From positions 868,001 to 932,000 of the forward strand of contig NZ_CP042331.1 of assembly GCF_008253865.1 (NCBI RefSeq): DNA of 64,000 nt. Reading direction: 5' to 3'. Source of the DNA: Bosea sp. F3-2 (GTDB lineage Bacteria > Pseudomonadota > Alphaproteobacteria > Rhizobiales > Beijerinckiaceae). Below the pieces are notes generated by a model. The model did no database searches. It had not been told where the DNA came from and worked only from the letters and a program-made list of their open reading frames with translations. A program made the position numbers and the translations under genes. Of the stretch, positions 44,402 to 53,637 are shown one piece after another. Position 1 is the first letter of the stretch; each line of letters opens with the position of its first letter.

Positions 44402-45475
44402 ATGTTGCGTGTCCGTGAGGTCCCCGTGCGGGCAGTGTCCCGCAGCGGCGAGGCTGGTTACGTCGGCTCTGTCAGCAAGGCTCCGGCCCGCTCGCGTGCC
44501 GGCCGCTGGGCTGCGGCGACCGTGCTCGGCATCGCCGTCGGCTGCGGCGGCATGGTGGTGACGGCTTCGCTGGTCCAGGCGGAGGACGACGCCGGCATCC
44601 GTTCGTTCTTCCTCGAGGAGGCGGCGCGCAGGGCTGCACGCGCGCCGACGCAGAGCGCCTCCTATGCCTCGACCCGCCCGACCGCCTATGCGCCCGCGAA
44701 TGGCTGGCGCCTTCCCTTGCTGCAAATGCGGCCGGACGGACGCATCGCCCACCCGCCGATCGCGCTCAACCCCTTCAAGAAAAGCCCGACGAAGGTTGCA
44801 GCCCGCCCGCACAAGCCGACTGAGGCCGGCGCCGCCGTGGTTTCCGCGAACAATGCCCAGACCTTCTGCGTGCGGCTCTGCGACGGCTTCCATGCGCCGA
44901 TCGGCCATCTGCGGTCAGCTAGCGACCTGAGCGCCCACGAAGCCCTCTGCAAGGCGATGAATCCCGGCATTCCGGTCAAGGTCTTCCGCGCCTCTGCCGG
45001 CTCGACCAGCATCGATGCCGCCGTCGCCGCAGACGGCCAGCGCTATGCGGCGCTGCCGATGGCCTATAGCCACGAGAAGGCATCCGACCCCGCCTGCCGA
45101 CCGGCCATCGTCCAGGCCGGCGAGCGGCGCATCTCGCTGTTGCGCGACATCACGCTGCGCCCCGGCGACAGCGTTGTCCTCGACGGCAAGGTTTCGACCT
45201 TCACCGGCGGATCGAGCTGGCCCTACAGCCGGCGCGACTTCCGCGACTTTCGCACGGCGCCGGAGCTGAGCACGGGCCAGCGCCAGCAGATCGACGAACG
45301 GGTCGGCATTTCGCGCATGGAGGCGGAGGCGCGCAGCCTGCAGCGCCAGATGCGGGTGCGGGAGGCGTATCTGCAAGACGACACAGTGGCCAGCGACGCC
45401 GTGCTGCGCGGCTCGCTCGATCCCGCCACACGCGTCGCCGTGCGCCTGATCCCGATCACGGCTGCGTCACGCTGA
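44402..45475 (+). CDS. DUF2865 exported protein
   Basis: 357 aa. A membrane or signal segment at about residues 36-60 (AATVLGIAVGCGGMVVTASL) follows a basic N-terminus. The central DUF2865 signature QTFCVRLCDGFHAPIGHL is at about 153-170, with further cysteines in ALCKAM and PACRPA. The C-terminal part (about 270-357) is polar. The family is found in Rhizobiales and is of unknown function. ATG 44402 has GGAG 8-11 nt upstream. Confidence 0.78.
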   Translation: MLRVREVPVRAVSRSGEAGYVGSVSKAPARSRAGRWAAATVLGIAVGCGGMVVTASLVQAEDDAGIRSFFLEEAARRAARAPTQSASYASTRPTAYAPANGWRLPLLQMRPDGRIAHPPIALNPFKKSPTKVAARPHKPTEAGAAVVSANNAQTFCVRLCDGFHAPIGHLRSASDLSAHEALCKAMNPGIPVKVFRASAGSTSIDAAVAADGQRYAALPMAYSHEKASDPACRPAIVQAGERRISLLRDITLRPGDSVVLDGKVSTFTGGSSWPYSRRDFRDFRTAPELSTGQRQQIDERVGISRMEAEARSLQRQMRVREAYLQDDTVASDAVLRGSLDPATRVAVRLIPITAASR

Positions 45476-45558
45476 CGCCGCGGGATAGCTCAGGCGGAAG
45501 AGGTCCGGCTCGCACGGCGCGGAATCGTCCCGCCATTCCAATGCCATGGCTAAAAGAT

Positions 45559-45654
45559 TAGAATTCATCAAAATATGAGCCAGCCTAGAATTCATCCAAG
45601 ACGCTGATTTCAAAGGATGATTCCGTTGACAGCAGTGTCAGCGGCCCTTTAACC
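45559..45654 (+). promoter_or_regulatory. Possible iron-responsive control region of the iron transporter
   Basis: A direct repeat TAGAATTCATC at 45559-45569 and 45586-45596, whose TTAGAATTC core looks like half of an Irr-type iron control element, lies upstream of TTGACA (45626-45631) with a TTAACC (45649-45654) 17 nt further. TGACA-gcag-TGTCA overlaps the -35. All assignments are by eye. Confidence 0.3.
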
Positions 45655-45699
45655 CTCGCCCGTCGGGCCTTGGCGCCCCCCAACCGACGGAGCGGAAGA

Positions 45700-46710
45700 A
45701 TGATCAAGAAGAAGCACCTCCACGCCCTGGCGCTGTCATCCTGCCTGCTTGCCGCGCCGGCCTTCGCCCAGGAGGTCAACCTCTACTCCACGCGCGAGCC
45801 CGCTTTGCTCAACCCGGCGCTGGAAGCCTTCACCAAGGACACCGGCATCAAGGTCAATGCGGTCTTCCTGAAGGACGGCCTGCAGGAGCGCATCCGCGCC
45901 GAGGGTGCCAACAGCCCGGCCGACGTCATGCTCGTGGTCGATGTCGGCGAGATCAATGCCGCGGTCGATGCCGGCATCACCCAGCCGATCAAGTCTGAGG
46001 CCGTGGACAAGATCGTCCCGGCGCAGCTGCGGCCGGACAATAACTGGGTCACGCTGACCAAGCGCGCCCGCATCGTCGTCGTCTCGAAGGAGCGCGTCGC
46101 GCAGGACGCGATCACCTATGAAGAGCTCGCCGATCCGAAGTGGAAGGGCAAGTTCTGCATCCGCGCCGGCCAGCACCCCTACAACAACGCGTTCTTCGCG
46201 GCCTATATCGCCCATAATGGGCCGGAAAAGGCCGAAGCCTATCTCAAGGCGCTGCGTGCCAACGCCGCCCGCAAGCCCGGCGGCGGCGACCGCGACGTGG
46301 CGCGCGACATCCAGTCCGGTCTCTGCGACGTCGCCGTGATCAACACCTATTACATCGGCCTGATGAGCCAGGCGAAGAACGAGCAGAAGGGCTGGTACGA
46401 CGCGATCAAGCCGCTCAAGACGACCTTCGCCAATGGCGGCACCCATGTGAACGTCTCGGCCGCGGCGCTGGCCAAGAACGCCCCGAACAAGGACAACGCC
46501 GTCAAGTTGATCGAGTACATGCTCGGCGAGAAGGCGCAGGCCCTCTACGCCAACGGCAATTTCGAGTTCCCGGTCAACACCGCCGTCACCGACTCCGCTG
46601 CGGTGAAGCTGCTCGGCACGGTCACGCCGGACAAGCTGCCGCTCTCCGAGGTCGCCAAGCAGCGCAAGGCCGCCGCCGATCTCGTCGACAAGGTCGGTTT
46701 CGACAATTGA
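45700..46710 (+). CDS. fbpA: Ferric-iron ABC transporter periplasmic binding protein
   Basis: 336 aa with a signal peptide (to about residue 24, APAFAQE). The mature start VNLYSTREPALLNPAL and the later NTYYIGLMSQ (tyrosine pair that ligates Fe3+) match the FbpA/FutA/AfuA class; GQHPYNN is also typical. It captures ferric iron in the periplasm and hands it to the permease. ATG 45700 with GGAAGA just upstream is chosen. The permease gene overlaps its stop as TTGA. Confidence 0.9.
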   Translation: MIKKKHLHALALSSCLLAAPAFAQEVNLYSTREPALLNPALEAFTKDTGIKVNAVFLKDGLQERIRAEGANSPADVMLVVDVGEINAAVDAGITQPIKSEAVDKIVPAQLRPDNNWVTLTKRARIVVVSKERVAQDAITYEELADPKWKGKFCIRAGQHPYNNAFFAAYIAHNGPEKAEAYLKALRANAARKPGGGDRDVARDIQSGLCDVAVINTYYIGLMSQAKNEQKGWYDAIKPLKTTFANGGTHVNVSAAALAKNAPNKDNAVKLIEYMLGEKAQALYANGNFEFPVNTAVTDSAAVKLLGTVTPDKLPLSEVAKQRKAAADLVDKVGFDN

Positions 46711-48392
46711 GCCTGAGCGCTCCGCTCACCGCTTCGCGACGGCCGCCATTCACATGGCGGCCGTCGACGCGTTTTGCACTGGCGTCGCTCGTGGGTGCCG
46801 GGCTCGTTCTGGCGCCGCTCGCAGCGCTCGTCGCGACCGCCCTGTCCTCCTCGCAGGCCGCGGAGATCTGGCCGCATCTTGCCGCCAATGTGCTTCCGAC
46901 AGCACTGGTCCAGACCGGTTTGCTGCTGGCTGGGGTTGGTATCGTCAGCGCCATTCTCGGTGTCGGGACAGCCTGGCTGGTCACGCAGTTCGAGTTCCCC
47001 GGCAGGCGGCATTTCGACTGGCTGCTCGTGCTGCCACTGGCGCTGCCTACCTATCTGACGGCCTATATCTACGTCGAATTCCTTGGCTTCCAGGGGCCGC
47101 TGCAGAGCGCGCTAAGGACGCTCACCGGCTGGCGCACCCTGCGGGACTACTGGTTCCCCGATCCGCGCAACCTGCCCGGCGCGATCGCGATCATGGCGAT
47201 CGTCCTCTACCCTTATGTCTATCTCAGCACGCGCGCGCTCTTCAGCATCCAGGGCGCGACCATCGTCGAGGCGGCCCGCAATCTCGGCGCCACGCCCGGC
47301 CGGTTGTTCTGGCGCATCGGCCTGCCGCTCGCCCGGCCGGCGCTCGCCGCCGGGTTGACGCTCGTCCTGCTCGAGACGCTCAACGACATCGGCGCGACCG
47401 AATATCTCGGCGTCCGCTCGCTGACCCTCTCGATCTACACCACCTGGATCAACCGGGGCTCGCTGCCCGGGGCGGCGCAGATCGCCTGCGTGATGCTGCT
47501 CGTCGTCTTCCTGCTGATCTGGACGGAAGCCCTGCTGCGCGGCCAGCGTCGCTTCGCCCTGCCCGTGCGGCAGCCGCGCCCGCTCGGACGCCGGCCTCTG
47601 CGGCCTCGCGCAGCCCTCCTGGCGGCGATCGCCTGCGCCCTGCCCGTCCTGTTCGGCGCCATCCTGCCGATCGGCTACCTCGCCGCCGAGATCCTGCGAC
47701 GCGGATTGCTCGCGCAGCTCGACCCTGCCTTGCTGCGGCTGCTCGGCAACGCCCTCGTGCTCGCCGGCATGGCTTCCGCAATCGTGCTGCTGCTGGGGCT
47801 CGGTATCGCCACGGCCAACCGCGCCGGCCGTGAAACCTGGCTGAAGCCCCTCGCCCGCCTCGCTTCGCTGGGCTACGCCGTGCCCGGCACCGTGCTCGCA
47901 CTCGGGCTGCTGATCCCGGTCGCCGCGCTCGACAATGTGCTGGCGAGCGCGATCACGACCCTGTTCGGGATCAAACCCGGCCTACTGCTGATCGGCTCCG
48001 GCGCGGCGCTGGTCCTCGCCTATGTCGTGCGCTTCCTCACCATCGGCATCTCCGGCGTGGAGAGCGGCCTCAGCCGCGTCTCGCCGCGGATCGACGATGC
48101 CGCGCGCGCGCTCGGCGCCGGCCAGCCCGAGATCCTGCGCCGGATCCACTGGCCGCTGATGCGCCCGGCCGTGGCGGGCGCGGCGCTGCTCGTCTTCGTC
48201 GATTGCCTGAAGGAGCTGCCCGCGACGCTGCTGCTTCGCCCCCTCAACCTCGAAACGCTGGCGACGGTGGTCTATGGCCACGCCTCGCGCGGGGTCTTCG
48301 AGGATGGGGCGCTCGCCGCCCTGCTGATCATCCTCGCCGGCCTCTATCCTGCCATGCTTCTGGCCAAAACCGGCACAAATCGTGCGGGATAG
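46707..48392 (+). CDS. fbpB: Ferric-iron ABC transporter permease (fused two-domain)
   Basis: 561 aa with about twelve helices and two BPD-transp-1 domains. Each has the EAA loop: EAARNLGATPGRLFWRIGLPLARP in the first half (key E-A-A-x3-G) and DDAARALGAGQPEILRRIHWPLMRP in the second, so one chain replaces a permease dimer, as in FbpB. Translation starts at TTG 46707, overlapping the binding-protein stop. The expected ATPase (fbpC) is absent downstream, where an asmA gene follows, so the ATPase must be supplied from elsewhere. Confidence 0.9.
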   Translation: MSLSAPLTASRRPPFTWRPSTRFALASLVGAGLVLAPLAALVATALSSSQAAEIWPHLAANVLPTALVQTGLLLAGVGIVSAILGVGTAWLVTQFEFPGRRHFDWLLVLPLALPTYLTAYIYVEFLGFQGPLQSALRTLTGWRTLRDYWFPDPRNLPGAIAIMAIVLYPYVYLSTRALFSIQGATIVEAARNLGATPGRLFWRIGLPLARPALAAGLTLVLLETLNDIGATEYLGVRSLTLSIYTTWINRGSLPGAAQIACVMLLVVFLLIWTEALLRGQRRFALPVRQPRPLGRRPLRPRAALLAAIACALPVLFGAILPIGYLAAEILRRGLLAQLDPALLRLLGNALVLAGMASAIVLLLGLGIATANRAGRETWLKPLARLASLGYAVPGTVLALGLLIPVAALDNVLASAITTLFGIKPGLLLIGSGAALVLAYVVRFLTIGISGVESGLSRVSPRIDDAARALGAGQPEILRRIHWPLMRPAVAGAALLVFVDCLKELPATLLLRPLNLETLATVVYGHASRGVFEDGALAALLIILAGLYPAMLLAKTGTNRAG

Positions 48393-48487
48393 CGGGTTTC
48401 CCGGCCTCGACAAGCCATCCACATCGGCTTACACCATGCGCCGCCAGGGGGCTGGCTGACTTTCGGCCGGTGCTGATTCGGAAGTCC

Positions 48488-50245
48488 ATGACCAGACGCG
48501 CAGCGATCCTCGCCTTCAGCCTTGTTGCCCTGATCGGCCTGCTCGGATTGCAGCCGTGGGACCTTGCGCTCGGGCGGGTGCAGCGCAGCGCCGTTGCCGC
48601 CATCGCGGAGAAGACCGGCTTCGTCGTCAAGACCGTCGAGCGCGCCGAGATCGCGCTCCTGCCCTTTCCGCGCATCAGCCTGTCCCATGTCGGCTTCAGC
48701 CAGCGCGACGGCGCGCTTTCGGGCGAAGCGGTTCGCGTACGGGCGCATCTGCGCCTCCTGCCCCTGCTGATCGGCAGGCTCAGCTTCGACAGGATCGACC
48801 TCGTCGCGCCGCAGATCGACGTGGCGGTCGCGCCCGGCAGCGACGGCGTGACGGAGTGGCTTGCTGCACCGCTGGCCGAGATCGAGCGGCTGCGCAGCCA
48901 GAGCAAGATCGTGGTCCAGGGCGGCTCGCTCTTCCTGCGCGCGAACGGCGCGATCCAGAGCGTGGTCCGCGACCTCCATCTCGTCATCGAGGAGCGCAGC
49001 CTGAACGAGCCGCTGGAACTGTCCGGCTCCCTGACCTGGCGCGGCGTCCCGACCGATGTGAGCCTGCGCTGGCCAATGGTCGGCGGCAGCGCCAAGGCCG
49101 CGCTCTCGGCCAACTCTCCGCTCTTGAAGCTCAGGTTCGACGGCACGCGGTCCGGACCGGACGAGTCGGTCATCAACGGCCTTCTCGCCTTGTCCAGCCC
49201 GTCCGTTCCGGAGCTGCTGCGCTGGTTCGGCGAAGAATCGCGCCTGGCCGCGGCGCTCGGCGCCCTGACGCTGTCGGCCGACCTCCAGCTCAAGCCGCAT
49301 GAGGCCTCCTTCAACAACGCCATCGCCAGCCTCGACGGCGAGCGCCTCGACGGCGTCCTCAAGCTCTCCGAAACCGGAGCCGGACGCTTCGCGCTCTCAG
49401 GCACGCTGGCAGGGGCGACGCTCGACATCGGCCGCCTCGTCAATCGCCTGCCGATCCCGTCGATCGACGCCGGCGATATCGGCCCGCTCGACCTCGATGG
49501 TTGGACCGGGCGGGAGATCGATCTCAGAATCTCGGTCGATGCCGCCAAGCTGAACGGCGCCCGCCTCAACGACGTCGCCAGCTATCTCCTGATCAAGAAG
49601 GGGCGCTTCGAGACCGGGTTGCTCCGGGCCAGCGCCTATGGCGGCAGCGTCAAGACGCGGCTCCTGGCGGTCAGCGCGCCAGCCGGGGTCGATGTGAAGC
49701 TCCAGGCCGGCCTCGAGCGCGTGAACCTCGGGCAGGCGTCCAGCGACCTGCCGCAATTGTCGCGGCTCAGCGGCAACGGCACCTTCCAACTCGCGCTCGA
49801 CGGTGCCGGCCGGACCTTCGACGAATTGCTCGGCTCTCTGGTCGGACGTGCCAATCTATCGGTCAAGCAGGGCGAGCTCGGCGGCATTGCCTTCGTCGAC
49901 CTGCTGCGCCGCGCCGAGCGGGCCCCCGCCCAGGCCTTGCGCGACTGGCGCCAGGGCAAGACGCCGTTCGAAAGCCTGACGGCCAATGCCGGCGTCGCCG
50001 GTGGGCTGCTGGTCCTGACCGACGCCCAGATGAGCGGGCAAGCCTATCGCTTCATCCTGAGCGGCAACGCCTCGCTGCGCACCCGCATCCTCGACATGGC
50101 CGCCTCGCTGGCGTCCCCGACCAGCGAGCTGAAGCTGCCCTTCAGCCTCAAGGGGCCAGTGGCCTCCCCGTTCTTCGAGCTCGAGACCGAGGCCTTCCTG
50201 AGCCCGGCCAGCGGCACTTCCTTCCCGTCTCTCCTGACGCGCTAG
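48488..50245 (+). CDS. AsmA-family protein
   Basis: 585 aa from ATG 48488. One N-terminal membrane anchor (about 4-22), then AsmA/DUF748-type beta-rich periplasmic sequence; LPFPRISLSHVGFS and a C-terminal AsmA_2 region (SVKQGELGGIAFVDLLRRAE, SLTANAGVAGGLLVLTDAQM) are recognisable. The family is linked to outer-membrane lipid homeostasis. The long open frame to the left of this ATG overlaps fbpB and is not real. The final codons CGC TAG run into a family A element: the TAG is the element's first three bases. Confidence 0.83.
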   Translation: MTRRAAILAFSLVALIGLLGLQPWDLALGRVQRSAVAAIAEKTGFVVKTVERAEIALLPFPRISLSHVGFSQRDGALSGEAVRVRAHLRLLPLLIGRLSFDRIDLVAPQIDVAVAPGSDGVTEWLAAPLAEIERLRSQSKIVVQGGSLFLRANGAIQSVVRDLHLVIEERSLNEPLELSGSLTWRGVPTDVSLRWPMVGGSAKAALSANSPLLKLRFDGTRSGPDESVINGLLALSSPSVPELLRWFGEESRLAAALGALTLSADLQLKPHEASFNNAIASLDGERLDGVLKLSETGAGRFALSGTLAGATLDIGRLVNRLPIPSIDAGDIGPLDLDGWTGREIDLRISVDAAKLNGARLNDVASYLLIKKGRFETGLLRASAYGGSVKTRLLAVSAPAGVDVKLQAGLERVNLGQASSDLPQLSRLSGNGTFQLALDGAGRTFDELLGSLVGRANLSVKQGELGGIAFVDLLRRAERAPAQALRDWRQGKTPFESLTANAGVAGGLLVLTDAQMSGQAYRFILSGNASLRTRILDMAASLASPTSELKLPFSLKGPVASPFFELETEAFLSPASGTSFPSLLTR

Positions 50246-50409
50246 GCTGTGTTGACAGTTGGCGCTGCGCGTTGAGGAACCTCACCGTCATTCCGGACAA
50301 GCCGCGTCAGCGGCGTAGATCCGGAATCCATCGTAAGGCCGGCGCTCTATGATGGATCCCGGGGCAAGCCCGGGATGACGGCGTGTTTCCGCGTAAAATC
50401 AGCAGGCTC
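50243..50409. repeat. Family A element, copy 5, beginning in the asmA stop codon
   Basis: TAGGCTGTGTTGACAGTTGG, core GTCATTCCGG (50287) to CCGGGATGACGG (50381), then GTGTTTCCGCGTAAAATCAG tail as in copies at 8463 and 61150. It abuts a family C element. Confidence 0.8.
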
Positions 50410-50509
50410 CAGATCGCCGCGCGTTCTATCAGGCACAAAGTGGCGATCTATCCCTTTGTTTAAGCATCGGATCGATCCGAAAAACGGATTCCACTTTTCG
50501 GTCCGATGC
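50410..50509. repeat. Family C element, copy 3
   Basis: CAGATCGCCGCGCG... to TTTTCGGTCCGATGCG. It is more diverged in the middle than the others. Together with the preceding element it fills the whole asmA to MetX-like gap. Confidence 0.75.
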
Positions 50510-50593
50510 GCTGAGCGAAGCCGCTTCCGCCGTGCGCGGAAATCCGCTCTGATGCGGCGGCGGCCGCCTGACGGCCGGAGGGAGGAATCGGTG

Positions 50594-51772
50594 ATGAGGC
50601 GATGGATCACGGGCGTTCTCGCCCTTGCAGGATGGGTTGCAGCGGGAATGGCCGACGCACAGGATCTGATGACCGAGAAGAAGGTCTTCGAGCTGCCGAG
50701 CTTCACGACCCAATCGGGGCGCACGCTGAAACAGGTCCGCGTCGGCTGGGAGAGCTACGGCACGCTCAACGCCGACAAGTCCAATGCCGTGCTGATCTGC
50801 CATTTCTTCTCGGGCAATTCGCACGCCGCCGGCAAATACGCGGCCTCGGATGCTGCGCCCGGCTATTGGGACGCGATCATCGGCCCGGGCAAGGCGATCG
50901 ACACCGACAAGTATTTCGTCATCTCCTCCGACACGCTGGTGAACCTCAACACCGGCGACCCGAAGACGACCACCACCGGACCCGCCTCGGTCAATCCCGA
51001 TACCGGCAAGCCCTACGCACTCGACTTCCCCGTCGTCACCGTCCGCGACTTCGTCGAAGTTCAGAAGGCTTTGGTCGAAAGCCTTGGGATCAAAAAACTT
51101 GCGCTGGTTGCCGGCCCCTCCATGGGTTCGCTCCAGACCTTCGAATGGGCCGCGAGCCATCCCGAGATGGTCGCCAAGGCGATGCCGGTGATCGGCGCGG
51201 CCGAGGCCGATGCGATGCTGATCGGCTGGCTCGATGTCTGGGCCGCGCCGATCCTGGTCGACCTCAACTGGAACAACGGCGATTATTACGGCAAGACGCC
51301 CCCGCTTGCCGGCCTCGCCAAGGCGCTGACCGCGGTGACGCTGCAGGCGAACCACCAGGAATGGGCGAACGCCACCTTCGGGCGCCGCCCCGCCAAGGAA
51401 GGCGACGAACCGGGCAAGGCGCTCGCCAACAAGTTCCAGGTCCAGAGCGTGCTCGACAATGCCGGCGCGGCCCGGGCGAAAGTCTCCGACGCCAACCACT
51501 TCCTCTACCTGATCAAGGCCAATCAGCTCTTCACGGCCGGCGGCACCTCGCTCGCCGACGGCATGGCGAAGATCAGGGCGCCGATGCTCTACATCACCCA
51601 GCCGAAGGACCTCGTCTTCACGCCGGACGCGGTGGAACGCACGCTGAAGGCGGCGAAGGATGCCGGGCGCGACATCACCCATGTCACCATCGATGGCGTC
51701 CGCGGTCATCTCGACGGGGTGATATCGATGAAGCAGGCGGAAGGCGCGATCCGGGCCTTCCTGGCGAAGTAG
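50594..51772 (+). CDS. Exported MetX-like alpha/beta hydrolase
   Basis: 392 aa. The fold and motifs resemble homoserine O-acetyltransferase (MetX): VGWESYGTLNADKSNAVL, GPGKAIDTDKYFVISSD, the nucleophile Ser176 in VAGPSMGSLQTFEWA, an acid in QPKDLVFTPDAVE and His in GVRGHLDGV. Unlike cytoplasmic MetX it starts with a clear signal peptide (MRRWITGVLALAGWVAAGMA, then Asp-Ala-Gln), so it acts in the periplasm where acetyl-CoA is absent; it is more likely an esterase or acyltransferase of other type. GGAGG lies 8 nt before ATG 50594. Confidence 0.82.
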   Translation: MRRWITGVLALAGWVAAGMADAQDLMTEKKVFELPSFTTQSGRTLKQVRVGWESYGTLNADKSNAVLICHFFSGNSHAAGKYAASDAAPGYWDAIIGPGKAIDTDKYFVISSDTLVNLNTGDPKTTTTGPASVNPDTGKPYALDFPVVTVRDFVEVQKALVESLGIKKLALVAGPSMGSLQTFEWAASHPEMVAKAMPVIGAAEADAMLIGWLDVWAAPILVDLNWNNGDYYGKTPPLAGLAKALTAVTLQANHQEWANATFGRRPAKEGDEPGKALANKFQVQSVLDNAGAARAKVSDANHFLYLIKANQLFTAGGTSLADGMAKIRAPMLYITQPKDLVFTPDAVERTLKAAKDAGRDITHVTIDGVRGHLDGVISMKQAEGAIRAFLAK

Positions 51773-51807
51773 GAGCCGGTCTCGTCAAGACGGCGCGCGG
51801 TTCCGGC

Positions 51808-52776
51808 CTATCCCGCGAACCGCTCGCGATAGGCTTGCGGCGTCGTGCCGAGCCGCCTGAGGAACGCGCGCCGCAGCGTTTCCTCGGAGCCGAAGCCGCA
51901 GCGGCCGGCGACGCGGGCGACGGAGTGCCCCTGATCCAGCAGGTGGCGCGCCGTCTCGATCCTGATCTCCTCCACGGCACGGGCCGGGGTCCTGCCCGTT
52001 GCCGTCCGGTAGTGGCGGGCGAAACTGCGCAGGCTCATATTCGCCCGGGCGGCCAGCCGCTCGAGCGACAGGTCGGTGCGGAGGTTCTCGACAATCCAGG
52101 CATGCAGGCTGTCGAAGCGCTCGTCCCGCCCCTGCAGGGCGAGCGTGGTGCTGAACTGGGACTGCCCGCCCGGGCGCTTCAGGAAGACAACGAGCTGGCG
52201 CGCCACCGCCAGCGCCGTTTCGCGGCCGAGATCGGCTTCGACCAGAGCGAGAGCAAGATCGATCCCCGCCGTCACCCCGGCCGAGGTCCAGACATTGCCG
52301 TCGCGGATGAAGATCGGATCCGGATCGAGGCGGACATCGGGAAAGCGCGCCGCGAACTCGGCGCAGCGCCCCCAATGGGTGACGGCGCGCCTGCCATCCA
52401 GCAATCCGGCTGTCGCCAGCAGAAACGCGCCACTGCAGACGGAAGCGACGCGCCGTGCCGCACCGGCCCGCTCGCTGAGCCATCCGACAAGGACCGGGCT
52501 GTCGCATGCGGCCTGGACGCCATAGCCGCCTGCGACGATCAGCGTGTCGACGGGTTCGTCAGCTCCGGAAAGCCGCTCCGTCACCAGCGCGAGACCCGCC
52601 GAGGTCGTCACATTGGGCTCGGCCGCCACCACCCGTGTCTCATAAGGCAAGCCCGTTCTCGCCATGGCGGCGGCGAGATCGTTGGCCGTGGCGAAGACCT
52701 GCAACGGTGCGGTGACGTCGAGAAGTTGCCCCTTCGGGAAAGTCAGGATCTCGATGCGGCGCGGCGTCTTTGGCAT
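51808..52776 (-). CDS. GlxA-family transcriptional regulator (DJ-1/PfpI + AraC HTH)
   Basis: 322 aa from ATG 52776. An N-terminal DJ-1/PfpI-like domain (about 5-185; ILTFPKGQLLDVTAPLQVFATA, ASVCSGAFLLATAGLL) is joined to a C-terminal AraC/XylS double helix-turn-helix (about 215-320; LSLERLAARANMSLRSFARHYR, CGFGSEETLRRAFLRRLGTT). Such proteins activate nearby catabolic or stress genes. It is divergent from a stand-alone DJ-1 gene across 73 nt, the probable control target. It converges with the MetX-like gene 36 nt away. Confidence 0.9.
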   Translation of the reverse strand: MPKTPRRIEILTFPKGQLLDVTAPLQVFATANDLAAAMARTGLPYETRVVAAEPNVTTSAGLALVTERLSGADEPVDTLIVAGGYGVQAACDSPVLVGWLSERAGAARRVASVCSGAFLLATAGLLDGRRAVTHWGRCAEFAARFPDVRLDPDPIFIRDGNVWTSAGVTAGIDLALALVEADLGRETALAVARQLVVFLKRPGGQSQFSTTLALQGRDERFDSLHAWIVENLRTDLSLERLAARANMSLRSFARHYRTATGRTPARAVEEIRIETARHLLDQGHSVARVAGRCGFGSEETLRRAFLRRLGTTPQAYRERFAG

Positions 52777-52849
52777 GAAGCGAGGGGTGTTTGACAGAAC
52801 GGCCAAAGGCTGGTCCGCTACCGTCCTCCTGTCAATCAGGAGTCTCGCC

Positions 52850-53515
52850 ATGTCATTTCGCTTCGGCCTTCTCGTCTTTCCCGGCGTTCAGCAGCTCGAT
52901 CTCACGGCGCCTTACGAGGTCTTCGCCTCGCTGCCCGGAACCCGCGTCGATCTCATCTGGAAAACGCTGGCGCCGGTGCAGTCGGCGACCGGCCTGCCTC
53001 TGACACCGACGACGACGCTGGCGGACTGCCCGCCCCTCGATGTGCTCTGCATTCCGGGCGGAGGCGGCATCAACGCACTCCTTAACGACGAGGCGGTGCT
53101 CGACTTCCTGCGCCAACGGGCGCCGCAGGTGCGTTACCTCACCTCCGTCTGCACTGGCTCCCTGGTTCTCGGCGCCGCCGGCCTGCTCTCCGGCAAGCGC
53201 GCCACCACCCATTGGAACGCGCATGACTTCCTCGGCCATCTCGGCGCGATCCCCGTCAAAGAGCGCGTCGTGCAGGACGGGAACCTCATCACGGCCGGCG
53301 GCGTCACCTCCGGCATCGATTTCGGCCTGACCGTCGTGGCGGCCTTGACCAGCCAGGCCGAAGCCGAGACGATCCAGCTCGCGCTGGAATATGCCCCCTC
53401 GCCGCCGTTCCGATCCGGCACGCCGGAGGAAGCGACGCCCGCCATCGTGGCCGAAGCCCGCCGCCGCATGGCCGCGTCGCGCGCGGAGCGGGAGGCGATC
53501 CTCCTGCGGAATTGA
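52850..53515 (+). CDS. DJ-1/PfpI-family protein, isonitrile-hydratase-like
   Basis: 221 aa single-domain DJ-1 fold. LLVFPGVQQLDLTAPYEVFAS at the N-terminus supplies the conserved Asp/Glu, and the nucleophilic cysteine is Cys101 in LTSVCTGSLVLGAAGLL; HWNAHDFLGHLG and TAGGVTSGIDFGL complete the pattern seen in isonitrile hydratase InhA and related enzymes. Substrate not proven. The ATG 52850 start gives the correct fold start. Regulated, by inference, by the divergent GlxA-type protein. Confidence 0.88.
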   Translation: MSFRFGLLVFPGVQQLDLTAPYEVFASLPGTRVDLIWKTLAPVQSATGLPLTPTTTLADCPPLDVLCIPGGGGINALLNDEAVLDFLRQRAPQVRYLTSVCTGSLVLGAAGLLSGKRATTHWNAHDFLGHLGAIPVKERVVQDGNLITAGGVTSGIDFGLTVVAALTSQAEAETIQLALEYAPSPPFRSGTPEEATPAIVAEARRRMAASRAEREAILLRN

Positions 53516-53637
53516 GCTCCGGCTGGCGGCGGAGGCGTGCGCCGAGAGCCCCGTTCGGCTTCTGCCACAGGCCGATCGTCGTGAATCCGGTCAGCGCGCC
53601 AAGGACACGGCGAAACGGCCGGCCGCAAATCGGCAGG

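Noticed and set aside
45479..45540. tRNA-like GGGATAGCTCAGGCGG start after the DUF2865 gene
   Set aside because: No anticodon stem or T loop (GTTCGAxxC) follows within 60 nt and the acceptor stem has no partner.
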